The notes: generated by a model from the sequence alone, not told the origin. Shown: positions 45,521 through 54,723, counted from the stretch's first letter. The stretch: DNA of 64,000 nucleotides from Tindallia californiensis (GCF_900107405.1 NZ_FNPV01000005.1:248001-312000); one strand, 5' to 3'. Numbers and translations: made by a program.

Positions 45521-46729
45521 TCATGCTTTTTTCTCTTTCAGCAAATAAGCAATTTCATCTAAAATCCCATCAGCAATTTTTTTCTTTTCTTCTAATTTTA
45601 ATGACTTACTCTGACCATTTGGGTAGAGCAGCATTACCTGGTTAGTATCACAATGAAACCCTGCACCTGGCTGCATTAAATCATTAGCCACCATCAAGTC
45701 TAAATTCTTTCGATTCATTTTAGAAGTGGCATTTTCTATCAGATTTTCTGTTTCAGCCGCGAAGCCTACCAATATCTGATCATTCTTTGTTTTTCCTAGT
45801 TCCCATAAAATATCCGGATTTTTAGTTAAAGACAACTCCATGGAACCTTCTTTTTGTTTTTTTATTTTTTGAACCGCTCGATCCGTAGGGCGATAGTCCG
45901 ACACAGCCGCAGCCTTTATCACTACATCTTGTTGCTCATACCGACTCATAACAGCATGAAGCATCTCTTCCGTCGAAAGAACCGAGACAACTTCATCGAC
46001 TTTTGGAATAGGTATTTGACAAGGACCCGTTATCAACGTAACTAGAGCTCCTCTTTTTTTTGCCATCTCTGCTAAAGCATAGCCCATTTTTCCAGATGAG
46101 TAATTAGTGATATATCTTACTGGATCAATTTCTTCCCGAGTGGGACCAGCTGTAATAAGGATGTGCTGTCCAACAAGATCCTGATTGGGCATTAAGACAT
46201 TTATCAAATATTCTTCTAGCACAGCGGGTTCTGCCATCTTTCCCTTTCCTTTATCACCACAAGCCAATAGGCCCTCATAAGGATCTACAAAGTGATAGCC
46301 ATATCCCTTCAAGCATTTCACATTTCGCTGCAAAATTGGATTTTCATACATATAAGTATTCATAGCAGGTGCTAATATTACTGGCACTGTAGAAGCCATT
46401 ATCATGGTTGACAGAAAGTCATCAGCAATACCATTGGCAACTTTTCCTATAATGTTTGCCGTTGCTGGTGCAACAATCATTGCATCTGTTTTTTGTGCAA
46501 GTGAAATATGTTCAATTTCCCAATACTTAATAGACTGAAAAAGGCTTGTAATCACCGGATTTCTACTCAGAGCCTGGAAAGTTTCTGGATTTACAAAAGA
46601 AGTAGCTGCTTCTGTCATCACGACTTCCACTGTTGCCTGCTGTTTTGACAAACGACTAACTAGCTCACAGGCTTTATAAGCTGCTATGCCCCCAGTAACT
46701 CCCACCACAATATGCTTTCCTTGCAACAT
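45521..46729 (-). CDS. coaBC: phosphopantothenoylcysteine decarboxylase/synthetase CoaBC
   Basis: A 402-residue bifunctional enzyme of coenzyme A synthesis. The N-terminal flavin-dependent CoaC part has VTGGIAAYKACELVS, APATANIIGKVANG and PAMNTYMYENP; the C-terminal CoaB part has TAGPTREEIDPVRYITNYSS and AAAVSDYRP. It follows gmk by five bases; the rpoZ gene usually between them is missing. Confidence 0.97.
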   Translation of the reverse strand: MLQGKHIVVGVTGGIAAYKACELVSRLSKQQATVEVVMTEAATSFVNPETFQALSRNPVITSLFQSIKYWEIEHISLAQKTDAMIVAPATANIIGKVANGIADDFLSTMIMASTVPVILAPAMNTYMYENPILQRNVKCLKGYGYHFVDPYEGLLACGDKGKGKMAEPAVLEEYLINVLMPNQDLVGQHILITAGPTREEIDPVRYITNYSSGKMGYALAEMAKKRGALVTLITGPCQIPIPKVDEVVSVLSTEEMLHAVMSRYEQQDVVIKAAAVSDYRPTDRAVQKIKKQKEGSMELSLTKNPDILWELGKTKNDQILVGFAAETENLIENATSKMNRKNLDLMVANDLMQPGAGFHCDTNQVMLLYPNGQSKSLKLEEKKKIADGILDEIAYLLKEKKA

Positions 46730-46734
46730 GTCAC

Positions 46735-47349
46735 TTACCTCCTAACCCCAAAAAGATTTAACCAGTAATGCTGACTACGTTCTACACTGGCTAACTCTGC
46801 ATTAATAATCGCTTCAATCAACGCAGTAGCTTTTTCAACCTCATCGTTTAAGATTACATAGTCATACTTTTTCAACTCTTTTATTTCTTCCAGAGAGCTA
46901 TTCATTCGTTTACTCATCTGTTCCGGAGTTTCTGTCCCACGACTTTCGATTCTACGCTGTAATTCTTCCAGGGATGGTGGAATAATAAATAGAAATACAG
47001 CTTCCTTGAACTTTTCTCTTATTTGCATAGCACCAAGGATATCAATTTCTAAAAGTACATTATTTCCTTTTTTTAATTGCTTTTCTACAAAAGCTTTTGG
47101 CGTACCATAATAATTACCATAAACTTCTGCATGCTCTAAAAACTCACCATGCTCTAATTTTTTTTCAAAATCATTTTTAGTCATAAAAAAATAATTAACT
47201 TCGTCTACTTCTCCAGGTCTAGGGTTTCTAGTTGTAGCTGACACAGAAAGTTGAATATTATTATTTCTCTTTAGTAAATGCTTTACCAAAGTTCCTTTGC
47301 CGGTACCAGAAGGACCAGAGATAACCATTAAAAGACCATTTTGTTCCAT
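46735..47349 (-). CDS. gmk: guanylate kinase
   Basis: A 204-residue GMP kinase with P-loop ISGPSGTGKGTLVKHLL, the GMP-binding SATTRNPRPGEVDEVNY and EFLEHAEVYGNYYGTP. Follows remA by 15 bases. Confidence 0.98.
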   Translation of the reverse strand: MEQNGLLMVISGPSGTGKGTLVKHLLKRNNNIQLSVSATTRNPRPGEVDEVNYFFMTKNDFEKKLEHGEFLEHAEVYGNYYGTPKAFVEKQLKKGNNVLLEIDILGAMQIREKFKEAVFLFIIPPSLEELQRRIESRGTETPEQMSKRMNSSLEEIKELKKYDYVILNDEVEKATALIEAIINAELASVERSQHYWLNLFGVRR

Positions 47350-47364
47350 CCTTTTTCCTCCTTA

Positions 47365-47655
47365 CTACTCACTATGACTAGCTATATGATCCTTCGGTAA
47401 ATCCTTCTGCTCTTCCTTATCATGCAGACGATGAGCTACCGTTTCAGGTTGAACGGCCGATAAAATTACATGATCGCTGTCCGTTACGATTACCGCTCTG
47501 GTTCGGCGACCGTAAGTAGCATCAATGAGACTTCCTTGATCCCGAGCTTCCTGGATAATTCTTTTAATCGGAGCAGATTCTGGACTAACAATAGCAATAA
47601 TTCGGTTAGCAGAAACGATGTTTCCGAATCCAATATTTATCAGTTTTATAGGCAT
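47365..47655 (-). CDS. remA: extracellular matrix regulator RemA (DUF370)
   Basis: A 96-residue DUF370 protein: [19 protein letters not shown] and [23 protein letters not shown] (family core, shown in part). In Bacillus RemA is a ring-forming DNA-binding activator of biofilm and osmoprotection genes. It lies between yicC and gmk, the conserved place. Confidence 0.93.
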   Translation of the reverse strand: MPIKLINIGFGNIVSANRIIAIVSPESAPIKRIIQEARDQGSLIDATYGRRTRAVIVTDSDHVILSAVQPETVAHRLHDKEEQKDLPKDHIASHSE

Positions 47656-47667
47656 ACTCGTTCTCCT

Positions 47668-48549
47668 TTATTCAATATTTTGTACCTGTTCACGCATTTT
47701 TTCCAGTTCGCTTTTCACTTCAACTACCAGTGAGTTAATACTAAAGTCACTAGCTTTAGAACCAATGGTGTTGATTTCTCGATTCACTTCCTGAAGCATA
47801 AAGTCCAATTTTCGACCAACCGTTTCCGTCTGACTTAACGTCTTATCCATCTGTTTAAGATGACTGCGAAACCGAACTAATTCTTCATCAATACATGTTT
47901 TTTCTGATAAGATAGCAACTTCCATAGCAATTCGTTGCTCATCTACTATAAATTCTTTATCTGTCAGTTCCTGAATACGCTTCATCAAGCGCTCTCGATA
48001 AGCTTTACTGTAGTCTGGCGAAAGTAACTCTATTTCTTCTATATACCCTTTTAAGCTTTCAATTCGCTGTTTCAGATCCTCTTCCATGCTCTTTCCCTCT
48101 GTCGCCCGCATGACACTCAGCTTATTAGCTGCTTCCTGAATACCTTTTTCCATTTCTTTCCATATTTTTTCTTCATCTATTTCAGGTTCTTCAAGAATGA
48201 TCATTTCCGGCAATCGAGATAAATGAGATATTGTTAAGTCATTTTTTAATCCCAATTCCTGACTTAATACTTCAAAAGCATCCCGATAAGATCTGCCCAA
48301 TTCTTTATCTAAGGTTACTGCTTTTGAAACCTCTCCCTGGCCTGCATGATTGATATACACATCCACGCGACCTCGAGCAATATACTGTTTGACGCACTGC
48401 TTAATTTTTTCTTCCATAAAGTTAATTTTTCGAGGCATTTTAACCGCTATATCCAAATAACGATGATTCACACTTTTCATTTCAATCGTATACGCATTAG
48501 TATTGAGGAAAACCTCTGATCTTCCGTACCCGGTCATACTGTTAATCAT
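47668..48549 (-). CDS. YicC family endoribonuclease
   Basis: A 293-residue YicC/YloC protein. It opens INSMTGYGRSEV, contains EMKSVNHRYLDI, and ends FMLQEVNREINTIGSKASD then VEVKSELEKMREQVQNIE, all family hallmarks. YicC proteins cleave RNA and help turn over small RNAs. Starts inside dapF (8-base overlap). Confidence 0.94.
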   Translation of the reverse strand: MINSMTGYGRSEVFLNTNAYTIEMKSVNHRYLDIAVKMPRKINFMEEKIKQCVKQYIARGRVDVYINHAGQGEVSKAVTLDKELGRSYRDAFEVLSQELGLKNDLTISHLSRLPEMIILEEPEIDEEKIWKEMEKGIQEAANKLSVMRATEGKSMEEDLKQRIESLKGYIEEIELLSPDYSKAYRERLMKRIQELTDKEFIVDEQRIAMEVAILSEKTCIDEELVRFRSHLKQMDKTLSQTETVGRKLDFMLQEVNREINTIGSKASDFSINSLVVEVKSELEKMREQVQNIE

Positions 48550-49369
48550 GATTTAAAAGTCCTTTCCCCATAAAATTTCCCCTAGCAATCATCTGGCTGG
48601 GACCAATCATATAAACACCATTTTCTTTATCGATTTCAATAGTCAGCTGACCACCTTCAGCCATAACATTGATTCGCTTTTCCACCATGCCTTTTCGATG
48701 CAAAACGCTGCAAACACTGCAAATACCTGTTCCGCATGCTAATGTGTGGCCAGCGCCCCTCTCCCATGTCATCACAGAAACATATTTCCGATTATGAACT
48801 TTAACAAAATTCACATTGGTTCCCTGTGGAAAAATATCCATTTTTTCGACCTTAGGACCTATCCTATCCACTCGACTAACATTCAAATCTGATTCCAGAA
48901 GAACAACATGAGGAACTCCTATCGTTAAATCCGCCAGTTTAATTGCTTCTCCATCGACTTCAATCATCATTTCGATGTTGCGTATCTTCGGTTTTCCCAT
49001 ATAAACTTTTACCACACTGCCTATCGACTCATAATGAGTAACTTCTACTTCTCTTATATCTAGCATCGTTTCAATATGTAAAACCGGCTTTTGGGGCACT
49101 AATTCTTCCCTTATCACATAATGAGCAAAGCAACGAATACCATTGCCGCACATTTCCCCCTGCGAGCCATCAGCATTGTAATAAAGCATTTTCATATCAG
49201 CTGTTTCAGAAGCTTCTGCTATCATCATTCCGTCCGCTCCAATACCAAAGTGACGCTGACAAATCATCTTTGCCAATTTTTGATCCCAGGAAGCATCAGG
49301 AACATCTTGGCGTTTCAACAAAATAAAATCATTGCCTATACCATGCATTTTAGTAAAAGGGATGTTCAT
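48542..49369 (-). CDS. dapF: diaminopimelate epimerase
   Basis: A 275-residue enzyme that makes meso-diaminopimelate for lysine and peptidoglycan. Both catalytic cysteines are present, in EMCGNGIRCFAHY and TLACGTGICSVC, along with MHGIGNDFILL at the N-terminus. The ATG at 49369 has AAAGGAG eight bases upstream; a GTG three codons earlier is less well placed. Confidence 0.97.
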   Translation of the reverse strand: MNIPFTKMHGIGNDFILLKRQDVPDASWDQKLAKMICQRHFGIGADGMMIAEASETADMKMLYYNADGSQGEMCGNGIRCFAHYVIREELVPQKPVLHIETMLDIREVEVTHYESIGSVVKVYMGKPKIRNIEMMIEVDGEAIKLADLTIGVPHVVLLESDLNVSRVDRIGPKVEKMDIFPQGTNVNFVKVHNRKYVSVMTWERGAGHTLACGTGICSVCSVLHRKGMVEKRINVMAEGGQLTIEIDKENGVYMIGPSQMIARGNFMGKGLLNHD

Positions 49370-49397
49370 TCCAGCCACTCCTTTCTTCCTTCCGTCT

Positions 49398-49406
49398 ATT
49401 ATAACA
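49398..49406 (-). promoter_or_regulatory. candidate extended -10 promoter of dapF operon
   Basis: The minus strand reads TGTTATAAT with a perfect TATAAT (49398-49403) about 30 bases before dapF, in the divergent gap with rqcH. No good -35 is visible. Confidence 0.5.
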
Positions 49407-49420
49407 AATTCCGTTCATCA

Positions 49421-49450
49421 ATGACATGATTTCCTATGATATGTTATTAT
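49421..49450 (+). promoter_or_regulatory. candidate promoter of rqcH
   Basis: ATGACA (49421-49426, five of six) and TATTAT (49445-49450, five of six) are 18 bases apart, just upstream of the plus-strand rqcH gene. Confidence 0.6.
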
Positions 49451-49477
49451 TAGATCTATAGAACAGGAGTGATGAGT

Positions 49478-51256
49478 ATGCCTTTAGACGGAAGTATGGT
49501 ACTAGCATTGAAAACAGAACTTGAAAAAGAAGTTCTTAACCATCGCATCGATAAAATTCATCAGCCGGAAAGTGATGAATTAATCATTATTACCCGCGGG
49601 CAGGGACAGAATAAAAAAATTCTCCTTTCCGCCCACAGCAAATTTCCTAGAATTCATTTAACTACCCTTACTAAAATCAACCCAACGACACCGCCCATGT
49701 TCTGCATGCTGCTTCGAAAACATTTGATCGGTAACCGAGTCATCAGAATACACCAACCCTCTTTAGAAAGAATTATCGAACTGGAAATAGAGGGCACTGA
49801 TGAATTGAATCAACTATCCAAAAAACGACTAATCATCGAAATGATGGGCAAACACAGTAATATCATCCTAGTAGATGATCAAAACAATAGTATTATGGAT
49901 TCAATTAAGCGAATCCCGCTTCATATAAGCCGTAAGCGTCAGATATTACCAGGACTTCCCTATCAATATCCACCGTCAGATAAATACAATCCTTTTGAGG
50001 TTATTGATTTTAAGGAATGGCTCCATGCCATGCATTCATCTGAAGAACGCTCTATTGAAAAAGATTTGTTAACAACTTTTGCCGGAATATCACCATCTTT
50101 GGCCAAAGAACTTTGTTATCAGTCTTCTCTGGATTCAAATCGTTTGTTTCATGCATTATTAGATAAAGAAAAGGAAGCGCTATATCGTTCATATTCAAAC
50201 TGGCTAAACCTTTTGCATCAAAAGGAACTCATCCCTATCGCCTATCAAGGAGAATCCCATCACTACCGAGATATCAGCGCTTTATCCATGGAACATTTTG
50301 AACCTTTACACCGTATTGTATTTGATAATTTCAGTCATTTGCTTGAGAAATACTACCACCTTAAAGATGAATATCAGCGTCTGCACCAAAAATCTCAAGA
50401 CCTTCGCAAGAATATGACTATTAAACGAAATCGCACAGCACAACGTTTCCAGAACCTAAATAACGATCTTTCCAAAGCTCGAAAAGCTTCAGAGGATAAA
50501 ATAAAAGCCGACCTGATCATGGCTAATATGCATCAAATCCGACAGGACCAAGAATTTTTAGAGACTTATAATTATTTTGATGAAAATCAGTCATCTATAC
50601 GAATTCTATTAAACAAGTCAAAAACACCAGCACAAAATGCCCAAAGCTATTATAAGCGTTATCAAAAATCTAAAAAAGCCAATATTGAAATAACCCGACA
50701 AATTACTAAAACTCGTCAGGAGCTGGATTATCTAGATCAGATACTACTTTTCATTGAACAAGCAGAAACCCTGCAGGATCTTGAAGAAATCCGACAGGAG
50801 TTGATAAAATCCGGCTATACGAAACAGAAAACCAACCATAAAAACATTAGATCTTCCGGCAAAAAACAAGAAAGTGGAATCCTTCATTTCCAAACGGAAG
50901 AGGGGAGAGATTTGTACGTGGGTAAAAATAATTATCAGAATGAAAAAGTCACCTTTAGCATTGCTGAGAAAAATGATTTATGGTTTCATGTTAAAGACTT
51001 TCCTGGCTCTCATGTTATTCTAAAGTCCGGACAAAATGAACTCCCGAGTGAAGTCTTAGAAATTGCCGCTATGCTTGCCGCTTATTATTCAAAGGGTAGA
51101 ATGGGACAAAATGTAGCCGTAGATTATACCAAATGTCGACATGTACGAAAACAAAGGGGCGCACAACCAGGTATGGTTATCTATGATCATCATCGAACTT
51201 TATATGTTACACCAGACGAATCCATTATAGGTCAGTTAAAAAAACAGCGTCCATAA
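49478..51256 (+). CDS. rqcH: ribosome quality control factor RqcH (NFACT family)
   Basis: A 592-residue NFACT protein. It binds obstructed 50S subunits and, with tRNA-Ala, adds C-terminal alanine tails to stalled chains; older names call it fibronectin-binding protein. NFACT-N about 1-200 (starting MPLDGSMVLALKTELEK), helix-hairpin-helix region, long coiled coil about 280-430 and NFACT-R with NDLWFHVKDFPGSHVIL near 510. The ATG at 49478 is six bases from GGAGTG. Its stop codon sits in the loop of the terminator hairpin. Confidence 0.95.
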   Translation: MPLDGSMVLALKTELEKEVLNHRIDKIHQPESDELIIITRGQGQNKKILLSAHSKFPRIHLTTLTKINPTTPPMFCMLLRKHLIGNRVIRIHQPSLERIIELEIEGTDELNQLSKKRLIIEMMGKHSNIILVDDQNNSIMDSIKRIPLHISRKRQILPGLPYQYPPSDKYNPFEVIDFKEWLHAMHSSEERSIEKDLLTTFAGISPSLAKELCYQSSLDSNRLFHALLDKEKEALYRSYSNWLNLLHQKELIPIAYQGESHHYRDISALSMEHFEPLHRIVFDNFSHLLEKYYHLKDEYQRLHQKSQDLRKNMTIKRNRTAQRFQNLNNDLSKARKASEDKIKADLIMANMHQIRQDQEFLETYNYFDENQSSIRILLNKSKTPAQNAQSYYKRYQKSKKANIEITRQITKTRQELDYLDQILLFIEQAETLQDLEEIRQELIKSGYTKQKTNHKNIRSSGKKQESGILHFQTEEGRDLYVGKNNYQNEKVTFSIAEKNDLWFHVKDFPGSHVILKSGQNELPSEVLEIAAMLAAYYSKGRMGQNVAVDYTKCRHVRKQRGAQPGMVIYDHHRTLYVTPDESIIGQLKKQRP

Positions 51257-51270
51257 TAGACGCTGTTTTT
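51240..51270. terminator. bidirectional terminator between rqcH and glsA
   Basis: A perfect 12-base stem (AAAAACAGCGTC / GACGCTGTTTTT) with a seven-base loop serves two converging genes: the rqcH stop codon is in the loop and the glsA stop overlaps the end of the other arm. Confidence 0.9.
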
Positions 51271-52189
51271 AGAATATACTCAAGTCTAGCTTATTCGCTA
51301 GACTTTCCAACACTTTAACGCCAGCAATGCTATTTCCTTTAGCGTCTAAAGATGGACCAAATACACCAATTCCCATTTTGCCTGGCGATACAGCTAATAT
51401 GCCGCCACCAACACCACTTTTAGAAGGAACTCCTACACTAACAGCATATTCACCTGATCCATCGTATAAACCACAAGTTGTCATAACAGCTTTTACCGTT
51501 TTACATATTTTTTTACTTATTAGCTCTCTTCCGTCTATAATGCCTTTACCATCATTAGCAAGCACAGCTGCTATAGAGGCAATATCCTCACATGTAACTT
51601 CTATAGAGCATAACCGGAAGTATGCATCTAGCAACTCTTCTACGTTTGTTTCAATGGTTCCGGTACTTTTCATAAAATATGCCAAGGCCCTATTACGATC
51701 ACCCGTCTCTTTCTCTGATAAATAAACACTTTCATTCACTTTAATATAAGGATTATTCGACAAACTTCGAATCATATTAAGTATCCGCTCATACTTTTCT
51801 TCTAATGTATTCCCTCTTACAAGTTCAATGCAGGCAATAGCACCGGAATTAATCATAGGATTTAGTGGTCGATGCTCATTTTTTGTTTCTAGATTAACGA
51901 TAGAATTAAACCCATCTGATGAAGGTGCCACCGTAATTTTTTTATATAAAGTATCGATTGAATTATCTTGCAATACACAAATAAAAGATATAATTTTTGA
52001 AATGCTTTGTATGGTGAAAGGCATATTCCAGTCTCCAGCTTTGTAAACTTCACCATTTACTTCATGCACATAAATACCCAGCGCATCTATCTTTTGCTTG
52101 GACAACTCTGGTATATAGGTAGCAACGGCTCCTTCTTTAGTCCAGTAGCGGTGATCTTCTAGTGTCTTTTCTAAGATATTTTGCATCAT
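51269..52189 (-). CDS. glsA: glutaminase
   Basis: A 306-residue serine-dependent glutaminase converting glutamine to glutamate and ammonia. Catalytic Ser and Lys are in TIQSISKIIS; further family blocks are NPMINSGAIACIELV and VGVPSKSGVGGGILAV. The ATG at 52189 (MMQNILEKTLEDH) has AAGGAGGG seven bases upstream, so an earlier TTG at 52228 was rejected. A TATAAT on the minus strand at 52227-52232 is a likely -10 box. Confidence 0.96.
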   Translation of the reverse strand: MMQNILEKTLEDHRYWTKEGAVATYIPELSKQKIDALGIYVHEVNGEVYKAGDWNMPFTIQSISKIISFICVLQDNSIDTLYKKITVAPSSDGFNSIVNLETKNEHRPLNPMINSGAIACIELVRGNTLEEKYERILNMIRSLSNNPYIKVNESVYLSEKETGDRNRALAYFMKSTGTIETNVEELLDAYFRLCSIEVTCEDIASIAAVLANDGKGIIDGRELISKKICKTVKAVMTTCGLYDGSGEYAVSVGVPSKSGVGGGILAVSPGKMGIGVFGPSLDAKGNSIAGVKVLESLANKLDLSIF

Positions 52190-52313
52190 GTCGATTCCCT
52201 CCTTAAAGTAAACTATAACAATATCCATTATACAATTAATGATTGCTTTATTCCAGAAAACAATTTTGTATTTTCTAAAAATCTCACTCCTATTATATTT
52301 TTATAATTTACTC

Positions 52314-52342
52314 TTTACAATACGCACAGCATACGTTATAAT
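52314..52342 (+). promoter_or_regulatory. strong promoter of tRNA-Thr
   Basis: TTTACA (52314-52319), 17 bases, perfect TATAAT (52337-52342), about 45 bases before the tRNA. Confidence 0.8.
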
Positions 52343-52388
52343 ATCTTTTGTGGTTCATGGATCCATTTTAAATAAGTGTTATTAATTT

Positions 52389-52464
<76 letters not shown>

Positions 52465-52481
52465 GCAAAACCATTGATAAT

Positions 52482-52526
52482 ACTCACTCCTAAAAACTTG
52501 AAAAAGTTTTGGTAGTGAGTTTTTTG
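52482..52526 (+). terminator. terminator after tRNA-Thr
   Basis: Outer stem ACTCACT / AGTGAGT and inner stem AAAACTT / AAGTTTT, followed by six T residues, 18 bases after the tRNA. Confidence 0.85.
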
Positions 52527-52530
52527 TTTT

Positions 52531-52556
52531 CTCTAATCTAATTCTCTAATCTAATT
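52531..52556. repeat. 13-base tandem duplication near the island edge
   Basis: The 13-base unit CTCTAATCTAATT occurs twice in tandem between the tRNA terminator and the integrase stop codon. It may be part of the attachment region, but nothing proves this. Confidence 0.5.
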
Positions 52557-52588
52557 TTTACGGACGGTTCCTGTTCATTCCACTTAAC

Positions 52589-53713
52589 TCAAAAATTAAG
52601 CAGTTGCGCCGCTTCCTTTTGCATTGAAGGAAGAACGTGTGAATAGGTGTCGAGAGTGATGCTTATTTTAGAATGACCGAGTCGCTCTTGAACAACTTTA
52701 GGATGAACCCCAGCTTGCAAGAGAAGCGTTGCGTGAGTGTGCCTCAGATCATGAAATCTAATCTGTGGCAATTTTGCTCTGTTTAATAACTTCTTGCATT
52801 TCTTTGTTACATAGCTAGGCTTCAATGGCGTTAAGTCGTACCATGTGCAAACATGAAGATCATATAGACTTTCTTCTGTCATGTTAGATAATTCAATAAC
52901 TTCGCCACTTTTCATTGCATTCAATTGTTCTTCCTTTTGACGTTTAAGTGCGAGTTTAACCGAATCGCTAAAGTTAACCGAACGATAACTACTATCACTT
53001 TTCAACTCGGAAAGAGCAACCCCCTTGGAGCTTTCTGTATAATTTTCGGAAAGGTGAAGGACTTGCTCTTGCATATCTACCTGACGCCATCGAAGACCCA
53101 GTATCTCCCCTCTACGCAAACCACAGCTTGCTGCTAGTAACAGAACAAGCTCCACCGGGTGACCCTTTGCCTCTACTAATAATCTTGAGACTTCAGATGC
53201 TGTTAATGTTTTCATAGATTGCTTTTTAATTCTCGGCAATGTAACCTCTACGCATGGTGTTTGACCAATTATCCTCCACCCTACCGCCTTGTTAAAAGCG
53301 GCTTTAATTGCGTTGTAATAAGTGACAATAGAACTTTTGGTCAAGTTACTTTCTGACATTTGGTTAACCCAGCGCTGGATTTGAAAAGGTTCTATCTTTT
53401 GTATCTTTATATTTCCAAAGACTTTGCAGGCAGAAAGGCTTGCTGATTTATATTTATCCGCTGTGCCCGGTGTTAAATTTGGTTCTACATGATCCTCGAT
53501 CCAAAGATTCAAAAAATCCGAAACCGACATTGAGCTTTTTTCTACCACTTTTTTATTTTTTGCAGCTGCTTTTAATTCCAGCAGCCCGTCATGAGCTTCC
53601 TTTTGCGTCCTATATCCGGAATACCATCTATAATCTTTTTTTCCGTCTGGTTTCATCCCCAAGTATAAAACGACATAAAATCTGCTACCTCGTCTTACCA
53701 CTGATCCTTTCAT
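52589..53713 (-). CDS. tyrosine recombinase/phage integrase
   Basis: A 374-residue Tn916/phage-type integrase. An N-terminal arm-binding domain (about 1-60), a SAM-like core-binding domain (about 65-160: SDFLNLWIEDHVEPNLTPGT) and a catalytic domain follow. The catalytic set is visible: R in SCGLRRGEILGLRW, HDLRHTH, LGH and Y in SITLDTYSHV. It should integrate and excise the element at the tRNA-Thr 3' end. Its GAGGTG binding site lies in a small hairpin (ACCTC/GAGGT), 24 bases after the repressor gene. Confidence 0.96.
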   Translation of the reverse strand: MKGSVVRRGSRFYVVLYLGMKPDGKKDYRWYSGYRTQKEAHDGLLELKAAAKNKKVVEKSSMSVSDFLNLWIEDHVEPNLTPGTADKYKSASLSACKVFGNIKIQKIEPFQIQRWVNQMSESNLTKSSIVTYYNAIKAAFNKAVGWRIIGQTPCVEVTLPRIKKQSMKTLTASEVSRLLVEAKGHPVELVLLLAASCGLRRGEILGLRWRQVDMQEQVLHLSENYTESSKGVALSELKSDSSYRSVNFSDSVKLALKRQKEEQLNAMKSGEVIELSNMTEESLYDLHVCTWYDLTPLKPSYVTKKCKKLLNRAKLPQIRFHDLRHTHATLLLQAGVHPKVVQERLGHSKISITLDTYSHVLPSMQKEAAQLLNF

Positions 53714-53737
53714 AAAAACACCTCTCTTTCGAGGTTT

Positions 53738-54418
53738 TTAGTAAATAATCACAAGCCTTTTAACACCTAAGATTTCTACTTCCTCACCATTACTTTCTCC
53801 ATTTTTCACCAACAGCGCCTCATTGCCGGATGCGTCTCCAGGTTTCAGGTTGTAAGACTTTTCATTAATTTCCTCATACACCATTATTCTCGGGTAGCCG
53901 CCGATCAGAGCCACCACCACATCGCCGCTTTTAGGTTCCTGGTTTTTTCGTATTAAAACGGCGTCATTTTTGAGTATGCGGTAGTCGCTCATCGTATTAT
54001 CCGGTGCTGACAGAAAGATATAATCTTCCGATCGACCAACATCCGCATACTCATATCGCATGGGGTCATTCGCCATAAAAAACTCACTCCTGTTCTTGTA
54101 CTTAACATTAGCTGTCATTACGGGTATTTTTTTTATGTCGCGCATTTCTCCTGGGTTTCCTTTTACCTCCTGTATGAAGTTGACAATTGGCACCTCGTAA
54201 ACTTCAGATGCATCCTGTAAGAAACCTAGCGGAGCAGTAGTTCTTCCTGTTTCATAGCTAGACAGATTGGATACACCAACACCAAGCTTTTTAGCTGCTT
54301 CAGCCTGAGTTAATTCGTTATTTAGTCTGGCTTTCTTTAATCTATCACCGAGAGCCTTTCTTTCTTTTTGCGCCTGTAGAACTTTCGGAGAAACTTTTTT
54401 CTTTCCATCCGTTAGCAT
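53738..54418 (-). CDS. XRE/S24-type repressor
   Basis: A 226-residue repressor with an N-terminal HTH (about 22-80: LTQAEAAKKLGVGVSNLSSYETGRT, given in pieces LTQAEAAKKLGV and SNLSSYETGRT) and a C-terminal LexA/CI-like S24 domain (about 130-226). The site where the protease serine is expected reads DNTM (T142), and where the lysine is expected GGYPRI (R177), so autocleavage may be lost. It likely keeps the element silent; three operator half-sites overlap its own promoter. ATG with AAAGGAGG. The gene for a divergent cro-like protein is not seen. Confidence 0.9.
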   Translation of the reverse strand: MLTDGKKKVSPKVLQAQKERKALGDRLKKARLNNELTQAEAAKKLGVGVSNLSSYETGRTTAPLGFLQDASEVYEVPIVNFIQEVKGNPGEMRDIKKIPVMTANVKYKNRSEFFMANDPMRYEYADVGRSEDYIFLSAPDNTMSDYRILKNDAVLIRKNQEPKSGDVVVALIGGYPRIMVYEEINEKSYNLKPGDASGNEALLVKNGESNGEEVEILGVKRLVIIY

Positions 54419-54439
54419 TTTTTGCCTCCTTTTCCGGAA

Positions 54440-54478
54440 CCCTATCTTTAGTATAGGGCATATATCCTATGAAGTAAA
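54440..54478 (-). promoter_or_regulatory. repressor promoter with three operator half-sites
   Basis: Minus strand TTTACT (54473-54478), 17 bases, TATACT (54450-54455). The half-sites CCCTAT (54440-54445), ATAGGG (54453-54458) and CCTAT (54466-54470) alternate in direction with seven-base gaps, covering the -10 box and spacer. This arrangement strongly suggests self-repression by the XRE protein. Confidence 0.65.
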
Positions 54479-54723
54479 TAAAAATATCTACAATTTGTGT
54501 TTTTTAATCCACAAATTAAAGAATATTTCTTTTATTTGTGCGTGCATTTCCTTTTTTTGTGTATTGTGTATGCAAAAAAAGATGGGGAATATCGATTTAA
54601 TTAACCGATCATAATCTGATTGGCAATAATCACTACCACTGATGAATATTCAAAAATCACTATTCATCACGACTGAAATACTCCTAGCGGTCTATAATCA
54701 AATTCCTTGCCCTCCCTATAGAA

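Noticed and set aside
49121-49429. 102-codon plus-strand frame opposite dapF
   Set aside because: Antisense to dapF, whose catalytic motifs are intact.
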